Part shown: positions 42,139-50,625 of the stretch, piece after piece
Layout: every line of letters begins with the position of its first letter
Position numbering within the stretch: the stretch's first letter is position 1
Source: Alicyclobacillus herbarius DSM 13609
Lineage (GTDB): Bacteria > Bacillota > Bacilli > Alicyclobacillales > Alicyclobacillaceae
DNA: 64,000 nucleotides
Direction of reading: 5' to 3'
NCBI RefSeq assembly: GCF_000430585.1
Contig: NZ_AUMH01000001.1
Coordinates: 1 to 64,000, forward strand
The notes under the pieces: model-generated
The model's database searches: none
What the model saw: the letters and a program-made list of their open reading frames with translations, nothing else
Told to the model about the DNA's origin: nothing
Translations under genes and position numbers: made by a program

Positions 42139-42696
42139 TCAGCGCAGGTTGCCTTCTGGGGACCGTTCCAGGTGTCTCTCTCGCCACAGGAGATAGAGGA
42201 AATAGCCAGCATAGTAGGAGAACAAGATGAAGATGGCCACCAACGTTAAAGGGTCGCTGGTATAACTGGCCGCTTGCAGATGAGCGGCGTTGCCCGTACC
42301 CGTCGAGGTAACCACAGGGGCCCCTTTACTCCCCTCATACAGTTCAACCATGCGGTAGGCTAGCCTGCCGAAGAAGATCAGCAATACGATGGCGCTGACC
42401 CATCCGCTTGGCCGATAGTGCCAGACCCCCTGTTTCTGTTGAAACTGGGTTGTGCTTGCGGCCACACCTGCCAGCCCGAGACCGACCAGCACGCCCACCA
42501 ACATGAACCAACGATCCGCCCGCGTCGGCATTGGTGTAAACGCAAGGAGAACCAGGAGTACCGTGAATAGAACAAAGCGGACACGCATCCGGCGTGCTTG
42601 CAGCGGTTGAAACCCCACGGTGCGGCGCACGCGGCGATACAACCCCCAACCAATCAAGGCGACGATAACCACAATTGACAACCCATGTGTACCCAC
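42139..42696 (-). CDS. Multi-pass membrane protein, possibly DUF1453/CcdC-like
   Basis: A 185-residue protein with about five membrane helices. The arrangement of a first helix, a VRRTVGFQPLQARRMRVR basic loop and paired helices resembles the CcdC/DUF1453 type, but I am not certain of the family. Before the last helix is a soluble Gly/Thr/Ala-rich stretch. The GTG start has AAGGGG seven bases upstream. It faces thrB tail to tail and is divergent from the DUF202 gene. Confidence 0.65.
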   Translation of the reverse strand: MGTHGLSIVVIVALIGWGLYRRVRRTVGFQPLQARRMRVRFVLFTVLLVLLAFTPMPTRADRWFMLVGVLVGLGLAGVAASTTQFQQKQGVWHYRPSGWVSAIVLLIFFGRLAYRMVELYEGSKGAPVVTSTGTGNAAHLQAASYTSDPLTLVAIFILFSYYAGYFLYLLWRERHLERSPEGNLR

Positions 42697-42942
42697 GCCA
42701 TTTCCCCTTTCCGACTCGAATCCGTTTCCATACGGGTCTTCTCATACTTTTACCCTTATAACACATTTTTCACCCTCGTTGGAGATATGACGGCGGATTT
42801 TCGGGGCGTTGTGATAGGATATCCGTGAAGGGTGGGGCTCCCGGGGTCTTCCCACAACCAACTAGGTTGAAACGGTACTTCGGAATGAGGGCAGAACTTC
42901 GGACACGGATTTGAAGTCACCGCGACGACGGGAGGGTGAGGT

Positions 42943-43317
42943 GTGCAGAAATCAGGCGAGCAGAAATCGGACGAGTCGAAATACGTGCAGCAGCATCTGG
43001 CCAACGAGCGCACCTTTCTCGCGTGGATTCGGACCATCATCGCCATCCTTGGCATTGGTTTTGTCACGACGAGTCTGCACTTTGAGCTTGCGCGCGACGT
43101 GCATTCTTTGGCGGACACACTCATCCGCGGGATAGGACTCTTTACCATCCTCGTAGCTCTCTGTTCTTCCGTCTACGCCTGTTGGAGTTATCTCACCAAA
43201 CGGCAGGGGATTAACACGGATGGATTTCATTCCGCCTTTCGCTTCCCCATTTTTTTGAGTGCTTGTCTCATTCTCCTCCTGCTCGCGATGGTGGTCTATC
43301 TGCTGACCGTCTATTGA
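42943..43317 (+). CDS. DUF202 (YidH-like) membrane protein
   Basis: A 124-residue protein with a hydrophilic start, then QQHLANERTFLAWIRT, the DUF202 signature, and three membrane helices. Function is unknown. The GTG start has GGAGG seven bases upstream. It ends 85 bases before the UbiB-like gene, so the two may share a transcript. Confidence 0.82.
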   Translation: MQKSGEQKSDESKYVQQHLANERTFLAWIRTIIAILGIGFVTTSLHFELARDVHSLADTLIRGIGLFTILVALCSSVYACWSYLTKRQGINTDGFHSAFRFPIFLSACLILLLLAMVVYLLTVY

Positions 43318-43402
43318 ATCCGGGGTTGTGGTCGAATCAGACAACGACGCCGGCGTGGTCGTGAAAAATACGGTACAATGGGAGGGGCCGAGGAGGGAGA
43401 CC

Positions 43403-45085
43403 ATGGTTCCACGCAAAGTCCGGCACTTCAATCGCTATCGGTCCATTGCGCAAATCTTGGTGAAAAACGGGTTTGCTTGGTTTGTTGCGCGCATAGGACT
43501 CAATGATGTGCTGCGACTGCCGCGTAAGTGGTTTCTCGGCGGCGACGATGCGCTGACTCCACGCCCGAATATGCCGCGCCAGGTGCGCGAAATGCTGGAG
43601 GAACTCGGCCCGGCGTTCATCAAGGTCGGTCAGGTGGCCAGCCTGCGGCGTGACTTGTTGCCGGAAGACCTCATCGTGGAGCTGGAAAAATTACAAGACC
43701 AGGTGCCTCCGTTTTCATTTGACGAGGTCCGAGCCATCGTCGAGGATGAACTTTCCGCGCCTCTGGAAGATGTATTCGCCCTGTTCGATCCGGCCCCCCT
43801 CGCGGCCGCCTCTCTCGGGCAGGTCCATCGGGCGGTATTGCGCACGGGCGAGGTGGTGGCTGTCAAGGTTCAGCGTCCCGGCGTTGGGCAACAGGTGCGG
43901 ATTGATCTAGAGATTTTGGCCGATCTCGCTTGGCGGGCGGAGCGTCACCTAAGTGTGGCCAGGCACTATCGGATCACGGATATGGTGCAAGAACTGTCGC
44001 GGACGGTGGAAAAGGAACTCGACTACCGGACCGAGGCCCGCAATTGCGAACGAATCGCCCGAGACAGCCGTGCGAATCGGGAAATCTACATCCCCAAGGT
44101 TTACTGGTCGTATACCACATCCCGTGTCCTCGTCATGGAGTTCGTGCAGGGCACGAAACTGAGCGACGTGGACACGCTCCGGGAACAGGGATTTAACCTG
44201 GGGGAGTTGGCGGCCCGGGCGTCACGGGCCGTGTTTGAGCAGTTGCTTATCCACGGCTTCTTTCACGCCGATCCGCACCCTGGCAACTTGGCTGCTCTGC
44301 CGGACGGCCGAATCTTGTTTCTCGACTTCGGAATGGTGGGCCGGCTGTCCCCCGAGATGCGCGTTCACCTGACTTCACTGGTGATTGCCCTGATGCGCCG
44401 GAACACGGACGCGATTGTGCGGGCGCTTACGCGCATGGGGGTTATCCCGGCCGATGTCGACATGCGCAAGGTCCGCCGCGACATCGACGAATTACGTGAG
44501 AAATACTACGATGTTCCGCTCTCTGAGGTCTCGCTCGGCGACTCGGTAAAAGACATCTTTACGGTCGCGTACAAACATAAGATCGAGATCCCCCCGGACC
44601 TTACGCTGGTGGGGAAGACTCTGTTGACGATTGAAGGGGTCGTCGAGAACCTCGATCCAGGGTTTCGCATCATGGACATTGCGGAACCGTTTGGACGCCG
44701 GCTTTTGCTCGAACGGGTGAGTCCAGCGAGGGCTGCGGAGCGTCTGTTCCGAGGGGTTGAGCTTTTGTCGGATACGGCGCTGCAGCTGCCGCGCCTTTTG
44801 CAAGACGTGTTGCAGCAGGCGCGACGTGGACCCCTCGAGTTTAACCTGAAGCTACCCGAACTCGAGCAAACGTTGCGCAAGCTGGACCGTATCGGGAATC
44901 GCCTGTCCTTCAGCCTAATCCTGTTGTCTTTCAGTATTCTGATGGCGGGCTGGATGGTTGCCTCCTCATTGACCAACCCGAAGCTTCCCCTGATGGGCGT
45001 ACCCGCGACGGATGTCGGCCTCATTCTCATCTTCGCCATGCTGGCGTGGCTGATTTGGGCGATTTTTCGATCCGGCCGGTTTTAG
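43403..45085 (+). CDS. UbiB/ABC1 family protein kinase-like ATPase
   Basis: A 560-residue atypical kinase. FIKVGQVASLRRDLLP is the KxGQ motif, AAASLGQVHRA the alanine-rich loop that replaces the usual glycine loop, VAVKVQRPG holds the ATP-binding lysine, HADPHPGN the catalytic loop and LDFGMVGRL the metal-binding DFG. The end has two membrane helices. UbiB proteins support isoprenoid quinone synthesis or lipid handling; in this organism menaquinone would be the link. The start at 43403 follows GAGGAGGGAGACC; an in-frame extension of 25 residues upstream is less supported. Confidence 0.92.
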   Translation: MVPRKVRHFNRYRSIAQILVKNGFAWFVARIGLNDVLRLPRKWFLGGDDALTPRPNMPRQVREMLEELGPAFIKVGQVASLRRDLLPEDLIVELEKLQDQVPPFSFDEVRAIVEDELSAPLEDVFALFDPAPLAAASLGQVHRAVLRTGEVVAVKVQRPGVGQQVRIDLEILADLAWRAERHLSVARHYRITDMVQELSRTVEKELDYRTEARNCERIARDSRANREIYIPKVYWSYTTSRVLVMEFVQGTKLSDVDTLREQGFNLGELAARASRAVFEQLLIHGFFHADPHPGNLAALPDGRILFLDFGMVGRLSPEMRVHLTSLVIALMRRNTDAIVRALTRMGVIPADVDMRKVRRDIDELREKYYDVPLSEVSLGDSVKDIFTVAYKHKIEIPPDLTLVGKTLLTIEGVVENLDPGFRIMDIAEPFGRRLLLERVSPARAAERLFRGVELLSDTALQLPRLLQDVLQQARRGPLEFNLKLPELEQTLRKLDRIGNRLSFSLILLSFSILMAGWMVASSLTNPKLPLMGVPATDVGLILIFAMLAWLIWAIFRSGRF

Positions 45086-45087
45086 CT

Positions 45088-45921
45088 TCACGGTTGCATG
45101 ACTTTCGCGGGCGGCGCAGCCATCACTTCGTCCAGCCACTTGGCCATCTCTGAAAATACGACTTCTTTCTCCGGTTCATTGAACAATTCGTGATAGTATC
45201 CTTCAAACAGCACGAATCGCTTGTGCGGCGCCTCCAACCGTTTTGCAAACCGCTCGGACGCCTCTGGCGAGACCAGCTTGTCTGCACCCGCTTGCAGGAT
45301 CAACACGGGAATTCGAAAGCGGCTACTCGCCGTTTTGGCTGCAGCCATGGCCCGTCGCAATTCCATAAACCAACGCACACTCACATAGGGAACGAGCAGT
45401 GGGTCTTGCCTGTAGGCGGCCACGACTTCCGCGGATCGGCTGATATGGCCGGCCTCGATGCCGTTTGGCTGAATCAGGCGTGGCCAGACTTTGTCTAGGA
45501 ATGTGGCCATACGGGCCTTAAAGCGTGGAATCGTCATGGTTAATTCGAGACAAGGGGAAGATAGCACGGCCGCGCGCAGGTGGTGGTGATGATGGGGCCG
45601 CGTCTGTAGGTAGCGGATGACAATCAGGCCACCCATGCTGTGTCCGAAGAGAATGTGTGGAATGTTCGGGTAAAGTTCGTCGGCCTGACGAACCAGCCGG
45701 TCGACGACGTGCAGGTATTCTTCGAAGGAGTCAATGTGCCCACGGTGTCCGCCAGATCGGCCCAGACCCGGCAAATCCGTTCCGAGTACTGCGTATCGTC
45801 GCCGTTGCCACTGAGAAGCCAGCCATTGGTAACGGCCACAGTGTTCGCCCGCTCCGTGCACCAACAGCACGACCGCGCGCGCACCGTGGGTTGGCCAATG
45901 CCAATCTTTCAATTTCAGCAT
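45088..45921 (-). CDS. Alpha/beta hydrolase, monoacylglycerol lipase-like
   Basis: A 277-residue serine hydrolase. LLVHGAGEHCGRY carries the oxyanion loop, FGHSMGGLI the nucleophile, ILQAGADKLV the acid residue, and EGYYHELFNEPEK the catalytic histidine, which is the lysophospholipase/monoacylglycerol lipase pattern (PldB/YtpA-like). No signal peptide is present. A run of five histidines follows at about residues 110-114 (RPHHHHHLRA). It meets the UbiB-like gene tail to tail with only two bases between. Confidence 0.87.
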   Translation of the reverse strand: MLKLKDWHWPTHGARAVVLLVHGAGEHCGRYQWLASQWQRRRYAVLGTDLPGLGRSGGHRGHIDSFEEYLHVVDRLVRQADELYPNIPHILFGHSMGGLIVIRYLQTRPHHHHHLRAAVLSSPCLELTMTIPRFKARMATFLDKVWPRLIQPNGIEAGHISRSAEVVAAYRQDPLLVPYVSVRWFMELRRAMAAAKTASSRFRIPVLILQAGADKLVSPEASERFAKRLEAPHKRFVLFEGYYHELFNEPEKEVVFSEMAKWLDEVMAAPPAKVMQP

Positions 45922-46090
45922 CGCATCCGTTCCTCACTTCACGGTGTTCGGCGCGAACCGGGAGGCCGATGAATGGACGCGCGCCGCCCGCAAGGATTCC
46001 TTTTCTAGGTATTATACGACATTGCGGACAGATTTCATGCAATCCGAGGAGGTTTCTGACCGCGATTGGACCACTCTCTTCCGAACCGGA

Positions 46091-46118
46091 CTGAAAAGGC
46101 TCGCACCTGTGGTACACT
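46091..46118 (+). promoter_or_regulatory. Possible extended -10 promoter for the FolC-like gene
   Basis: CTGAAA (46091-46096) and TACACT (46113-46118) are 16 bases apart, and TGG directly precedes the -10. The start codon is about 110 bases downstream. Confidence 0.45.
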
Positions 46119-46228
46119 GGCTAAAAACCGGACGACGTCTCGACTGGTCGATCCGCTTTCATACACAGACTTTGACGCACAAATGATTCAAGGATGTCCT
46201 GAACGGACCCCATGAGGAGATCTTGCGC

Positions 46229-47662
46229 ATGCAACACGTGGTTACACAGCCAACCCGGACGACTCGAGAAACCATCGCACTCGTATATGAGTGGTATAAC
46301 CGGGCTCGTCCCTATCTACAGCCGGGGCCAGACCGGTTGATTCGACACCCCGAGTGGACCCGGCGCTTGCTGAACCAGTTGGGGAGCCCCGACCAGGACG
46401 CGAACAATGTCGCTGTGACCGGGAGTAAAGGAAAAGGGTCCAATGCCATCCTGCTGGCTGCGATTTTGCAGCGGCTCGGTCTGCGTGTGGGGCTGTTTAC
46501 CGGCCCACACCTGGTTGACTTCATGGAACGGTTTCGCCTTGATGGCCAAGTCATGCCGGAACCGGAGTTCATCCGGTGGATGACGTTTGTATATGACGAG
46601 GCCCGGCAGCTTCCGATTCCCACGTCGCAATACATTGGGCCTGTCGGCCTGTTGGCGGTTGTGGCCACCCTTTGGTTTCGGCAACAGGCGACAGATGTCA
46701 ACATTTTCGAACTGGGACGCGGCGCCCTGCACGATGACGTGAATCAGGTCAGCCATCAGGGGGCGGTGTTGACCCCGGTGTTCTTGGAACATAAACAGGA
46801 ATTAGGTCCTACGCTCGAGGACGTGGCGCGCGAGAAAGCGGGCGTCTTGACCCGTGATACCCGCTGGCTGGTGAGTCATCCACAATCGGCGCCGGTTCAA
46901 AAGGTCCTGAACGATGCGTGGCAGGGACAAGCATGCCACATTGAGAGCGTGCCTGAGAAGGGGGCGGGTGCGCCGGACATCGGCACGAGGGAAGGGGAGA
47001 CCTGGGTTACCGTTCCCCTTGTATACGGCCGAGAAACCCGTATCCGCCTGCCATACATGCCGGGGTTTTTGGCTCAGAACGCGGCCGTGGCTGCGGTGGC
47101 CGCGCAGAGGGTGATGCAAGACCTGCGCGGCCCGGATTATATCCTGCCCCCGGAGATCAATTTAACCTCGGTGCGCTTGCCGGGGCGTATGGACGTGATT
47201 TCCCATCGGCCATTCACGCTTGTCGACGGGACAATTCACCAGGAGACGGCGGTGCATGTGGCGGCATGGGTAGAGGCATTGCGTCGAGTGGGCAAGGCGC
47301 GGCGGTTTGCTGCCGTGGTCGCCATCCCGGTCGACAAAGACGGTGATGGGGTTTTGGGCGCACTGGCGGGCGTGATCGACTGGGTCATCTTGACCGGTGC
47401 CAGCAACCCTCACCTACGTTTTGACGACCGCTGGCTGCACGCGGCGGAGAGGTACGGCATTTTGGCTGATTGGCTTCCCGATGTGGAAGAGGCGTTTGCG
47501 GTTGCACGCGCTCGGACGGAGGAGGCTGATGGTTTGCTGCTGTTGGGTACTCAATCGTTTGTCGCCGACGCGATGCGGCACTTTGGCGGCGACACGCGGA
47601 ACATTTGGAGAGAAGCGGAGGGGGACTCACTGGCTCCTGTCGATTCGATGGATACACGCTAA
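46229..47662 (+). CDS. FolC-like Mur-ligase family protein with altered motifs
   Basis: A 477-residue ATP-dependent amide ligase of the FolC/Mur type. The P-loop is TGSKGKGSN (GTNGKGS in FolC), followed by TGPHLVDFMERF, ELGRGALHDD and EHKQELGPTLEDVAREKAG, which contains the lysine expected to be carbamylated. The C-terminal domain differs: the conserved DGAHNP of folylpolyglutamate synthase is VDGTIHQE here. So the ligation substrate is probably not a standard folate. The ATG has GAGGAG nine bases upstream. It is followed 70 bases later by a ComA-like gene, and the two probably form one operon. Confidence 0.75.
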   Translation: MQHVVTQPTRTTRETIALVYEWYNRARPYLQPGPDRLIRHPEWTRRLLNQLGSPDQDANNVAVTGSKGKGSNAILLAAILQRLGLRVGLFTGPHLVDFMERFRLDGQVMPEPEFIRWMTFVYDEARQLPIPTSQYIGPVGLLAVVATLWFRQQATDVNIFELGRGALHDDVNQVSHQGAVLTPVFLEHKQELGPTLEDVAREKAGVLTRDTRWLVSHPQSAPVQKVLNDAWQGQACHIESVPEKGAGAPDIGTREGETWVTVPLVYGRETRIRLPYMPGFLAQNAAVAAVAAQRVMQDLRGPDYILPPEINLTSVRLPGRMDVISHRPFTLVDGTIHQETAVHVAAWVEALRRVGKARRFAAVVAIPVDKDGDGVLGALAGVIDWVILTGASNPHLRFDDRWLHAAERYGILADWLPDVEEAFAVARARTEEADGLLLLGTQSFVADAMRHFGGDTRNIWREAEGDSLAPVDSMDTR

Positions 47663-47732
47663 CGTCCCGTTTTGGCACCTATAACTGTCCATGCCCATAT
47701 GTTTAGATAGGCGGGTTTCGGGAGGTGTGGGC

Positions 47733-48650
47733 GTGGACGGTGTACATTGGACCGATTGGTTGCGCAAGTCCTTATTGGAACGGGTCGAAAAGCCCCGCAT
47801 CGCGGGTTTGACCTTGGTCATTGACGACGGTATGACTTCCTCCCGGATGCGTGAGTGTCTACAGATAACCGCTGAATGGATTGATTTTTGGATGCTGTCC
47901 GGGTGTCACGCGGCGATGCACGCGCCGGGGTGGCTGATGGATAAAGTTTGTCTCTGTCAGGAGTATGGGGTGTTGCCCTGTCCCAGCGGTCAAGCGTTTG
48001 CGGCCGCCTTACGCGCGGATGCCCTGAGTGCGTATATCACCGCGTTGGCTGAGAGTGGTCTGCGGTCCGTCCTAATGGCCGATGCAGAGGGGAGGCTTTC
48101 CCCACGGGTACGACGGGATGTCATTCGGCGGGCGCACGGTCAGGGCTTGCTCGTGTTTGCCGAGTTGTCGCACCACAACGGACACCTCACTCATCCGGAT
48201 GAGGTCATCCGTCAGGTGCACAGCGACTTGCAGGCAGGGGCAGATTATCTCCTCCTGCCGTTGCCCAGTTGGCCGCAGGGAGGGCGGGAAGCCGAGTGGA
48301 TGGTTGAGAAACAGCGCCTTGTAGAAATCATGGAGGCCATGGGGCCCTTACAGAATCGGCTAATCTTAAAGACTCGCAACCCTCTTCTCCAGCTCCGTCT
48401 CGTGGAGGAGCTGGGCGGCAAGCTCAACCTGGCGGATGTCAATCCCGAAACCGTCACGCTCTTAGAGGCGCTCAGACGGGGGATGAATCCCGATTGGGTG
48501 TGGCCGGAGCGAGAGGTTACGCATCCCGAGGATGCGGAGGGTACGTTCTCGCCACCACGAAAGCAAGCGGCGGCTGACGGCGGTCATTCGTCGACCGGTC
48601 CGGTCATTTGGCTCGATGGCCGCCGGGGAACGAACGGTCGTCGCCGGTGA
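47733..48650 (+). CDS. ComA-like (phosphosulfolactate synthase family) protein, divergent
   Basis: A 305-residue protein that follows the ComA layout: GLTLVIDDGM (usually GLTMVIDKG), IDFWMLSGCHAAM, CQEYGVLPCPSGQAF (usually YGVYVYPGGTLFE), then a TIM-barrel-like run to FAELSHHNG. ComA condenses PEP and sulfite to phosphosulfolactate. Here the DKG lysine is aspartate, and the EISDG stretch reads MADAEG, so the same reaction is doubtful. The last 50 residues are a basic, disordered-looking tail. The GTG start was chosen because GGGAGGTG precedes it. Its partner is the FolC-like ligase. Confidence 0.6.
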   Translation: MDGVHWTDWLRKSLLERVEKPRIAGLTLVIDDGMTSSRMRECLQITAEWIDFWMLSGCHAAMHAPGWLMDKVCLCQEYGVLPCPSGQAFAAALRADALSAYITALAESGLRSVLMADAEGRLSPRVRRDVIRRAHGQGLLVFAELSHHNGHLTHPDEVIRQVHSDLQAGADYLLLPLPSWPQGGREAEWMVEKQRLVEIMEAMGPLQNRLILKTRNPLLQLRLVEELGGKLNLADVNPETVTLLEALRRGMNPDWVWPEREVTHPEDAEGTFSPPRKQAAADGGHSSTGPVIWLDGRRGTNGRRR

Positions 48651-48729
48651 GAACGTGTCACTGTCGATGAACGGGTGAATGGGTGGCCGCCGACAGGTGT
48701 ATCGACCCAGCTTGATTGAGGGCGACTCG

Positions 48730-48767
48730 AGAGACGGAGAAAAATTCTCTTGTCTCTTCATTTTTTC
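48730..48767 (+). terminator. Terminator after the ComA-like gene
   Basis: AGAGAC...GTCTCT with inner AGAA/TTCT pairs forms an interrupted stem, followed by TTCATTTTTTC. It lies 80 bases after the stop codon. Confidence 0.65.
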
Positions 48768-48838
48768 GGCATAATTCGAGAGAATGAGGTGTATGGTTCA
48801 CTATAAGCGCAATCGTTCTGATGTGAACCCGTTACTTT

Positions 48839-48860
48839 GTCCGGAAACGTGTTTCCGGAC
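48839..48860. promoter_or_regulatory. 22-bp perfect palindrome upstream of the ali/bad operon
   Basis: Arms GTCCGGAAAC and GTTTCCGGAC meet at a central GT, with no spacer. It lies 101 bases before the aliA-like start and is followed by no T-run, so it is best read as a regulator binding site. No regulator gene for it is seen nearby. Confidence 0.75.
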
Positions 48861-48961
48861 CCGCACTTAAACGTCGCACTCAGGCATTTAGCTCCGGGCC
48901 GCACGCCCTGTGGCGGGCGATTTCGTGCCCAACTCGCAGCGCCATTCGGAGGTGTTCGCAC

Positions 48962-50593
48962 GTGCAAACGTGGTGGTTCCATCACACAGCCGCAGACCGC
49001 GAGGCGTATCGCCGCGAGGGCCATTGGCCAGACAAGACGGCATGCGATTTTCTCGACGATGCGGTGCAGCGATTGCCGGACAAGGTCGCGATTTTGGATT
49101 CGTTGTACGCCTACACGTATCGGGAACTGGCCGATAAGGTTCGTCGCGTGGCATTCGGGCTGCTGGAGATGGGCATCCGGCCAGGGGATGTGGTCTCTTT
49201 CCAGTTGCCCAACTGGTGCGAATGGGTCATTTTGCACTACGCCTGTTCCCGCATTGGTGCTATCTCCAATCCCCTCATCCCCATTTATCGCGGCCGCGAG
49301 CTGGAGGTGATGCTCCGCCAGGCGCAGCCGAAGCTTCTTGTGATTCCGAAGCAGTTTCGTGGCTTTGACTATGTCCAGATGGTGCGCGACCTTTCTTCGC
49401 GCATTCCGCTGACCGACAAGGTGTTGGTCGTCGGCAGAACGGAGCCTGACAGTTGGGAATCGTTTTTGGAACACGCATACGAGGAGGGGCGAACAGATCA
49501 AGAATTGGAGCCCTACCGGCCGTCGCCGGATGACCCCACGGAACTCATCTTCACTTCGGGGACGACCGGCATGCCGAAGGGGGTGATACACACCCATAAC
49601 ACCCTGAATGGACCGATTGTCGCCTGGGCAAAGCGGATGGGCGTGCACACAGACGACGTCTTTCACATGGCATCCACCTTTGGCCACCAGACTGGGTTTC
49701 TCTACGGCGTTCGCCTGCCGACCATGCTTGGGGCAACCGCGGTCTATCAGGATGTGTGGAATGCGGAGGAGTTCGTCCGTTTGGTCGCAAAGCATCGCAT
49801 CAGTGTGACCAACGGGGCGACGCCATTTTTATACGACTTCATTCACGCGGTGGGTCTCCGTGATTTTGATGTCTCTTCGCTGCGGATTTGGGGCTGCTAC
49901 GGGGCTCCAATTCCGCGTCCAGTGATTCGCCAAGCACTCGACGTACTGCCAGACTGCAAGGTACTCGCCGGTTGGGGACAGACCGAAAACGCGTTGGTGA
50001 CCGTGACTCGACCCGACGATTCGGTTGATAAGTTGACATCGACGGACGGGATCGTCTTCCCCGGACTGAAGGTGCGCGTGGTCGATGGGAACGGCAACGT
50101 ATGTCCGCCTGGTCAAGAAGGGGACCTAGAGTGTCGTGGCGCCACATTGTTTGTCGGCTATCTCAATCAACCGGACTTGATGACCGAGTCGTTCACCCCG
50201 GACGGTTGGTTTCGAACGGGTGACCGGGCGGTCATGGATGCGGACGGTTACATCAAAATCACGGGTCGGTCGAAAGACATCATCATCCGCGGGGGTGAAA
50301 ACATTCCGGTCAGCTACCTGGAGGACGTGTTACACGAGCATCCGGACGTGCAGGCAGTCGCCCTGGTCGCCAAGCCGGACCCGCGCCTGCAGGAACGGGT
50401 CTGCGCCTTCATTGTGCAAAGACCAGGCAGCCAGCCTTTGTCCCTCTCCGACCTTCAGACGTTCCTCCGGGAAAAAGGGGTGTCCAAGCACTACTGGCCG
50501 GAGTTTGTCCGCGTTGTGGCGGAATTGCCGCGGACGCCGAGCGGCAAAATTCAAAAGTATAAGCTGCGCGAACAGTTGCTGGCGGAAGGGTAA
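48962..50593 (+). CDS. aliA: Acyl-CoA ligase, cyclohexanecarboxylate-CoA ligase-like (AliA)
   Basis: A 543-residue AMP-forming ligase. The ATP motif is FTSGTTGMPKGV near residue 200; GWGQTEN, the DGWFRTGDRAVMDADGY segment (GWFRTGD) and the C-terminal lysine motif PSGKIQKYKL are present. On its own the substrate would be open, but the three next genes match the dehydrogenase, BadH and BadI steps of cyclohexanecarboxylate breakdown, so it probably activates cyclohexanecarboxylate. The GTG start has GGAGG nine bases upstream. It is 32 bases from the next gene. Confidence 0.8.
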   Translation: MQTWWFHHTAADREAYRREGHWPDKTACDFLDDAVQRLPDKVAILDSLYAYTYRELADKVRRVAFGLLEMGIRPGDVVSFQLPNWCEWVILHYACSRIGAISNPLIPIYRGRELEVMLRQAQPKLLVIPKQFRGFDYVQMVRDLSSRIPLTDKVLVVGRTEPDSWESFLEHAYEEGRTDQELEPYRPSPDDPTELIFTSGTTGMPKGVIHTHNTLNGPIVAWAKRMGVHTDDVFHMASTFGHQTGFLYGVRLPTMLGATAVYQDVWNAEEFVRLVAKHRISVTNGATPFLYDFIHAVGLRDFDVSSLRIWGCYGAPIPRPVIRQALDVLPDCKVLAGWGQTENALVTVTRPDDSVDKLTSTDGIVFPGLKVRVVDGNGNVCPPGQEGDLECRGATLFVGYLNQPDLMTESFTPDGWFRTGDRAVMDADGYIKITGRSKDIIIRGGENIPVSYLEDVLHEHPDVQAVALVAKPDPRLQERVCAFIVQRPGSQPLSLSDLQTFLREKGVSKHYWPEFVRVVAELPRTPSGKIQKYKLREQLLAEG

Positions 50594-50625
50594 GTGAGAC
50601 CTTCCGTGCGGAGGGAGAGACCCGC

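Noticed and set aside
45944-46186. An 80-codon plus-strand frame in the divergent gap before the FolC-like gene
   Set aside because: It lacks a ribosome site, overlaps likely promoter sequences for both flanking genes, and has no protein-like pattern.
48758-49795. A 345-codon minus-strand open frame opposite the aliA-like gene
   Set aside because: It covers the terminator, the palindrome and the aliA start on the opposite strand and shows no coherent motif.
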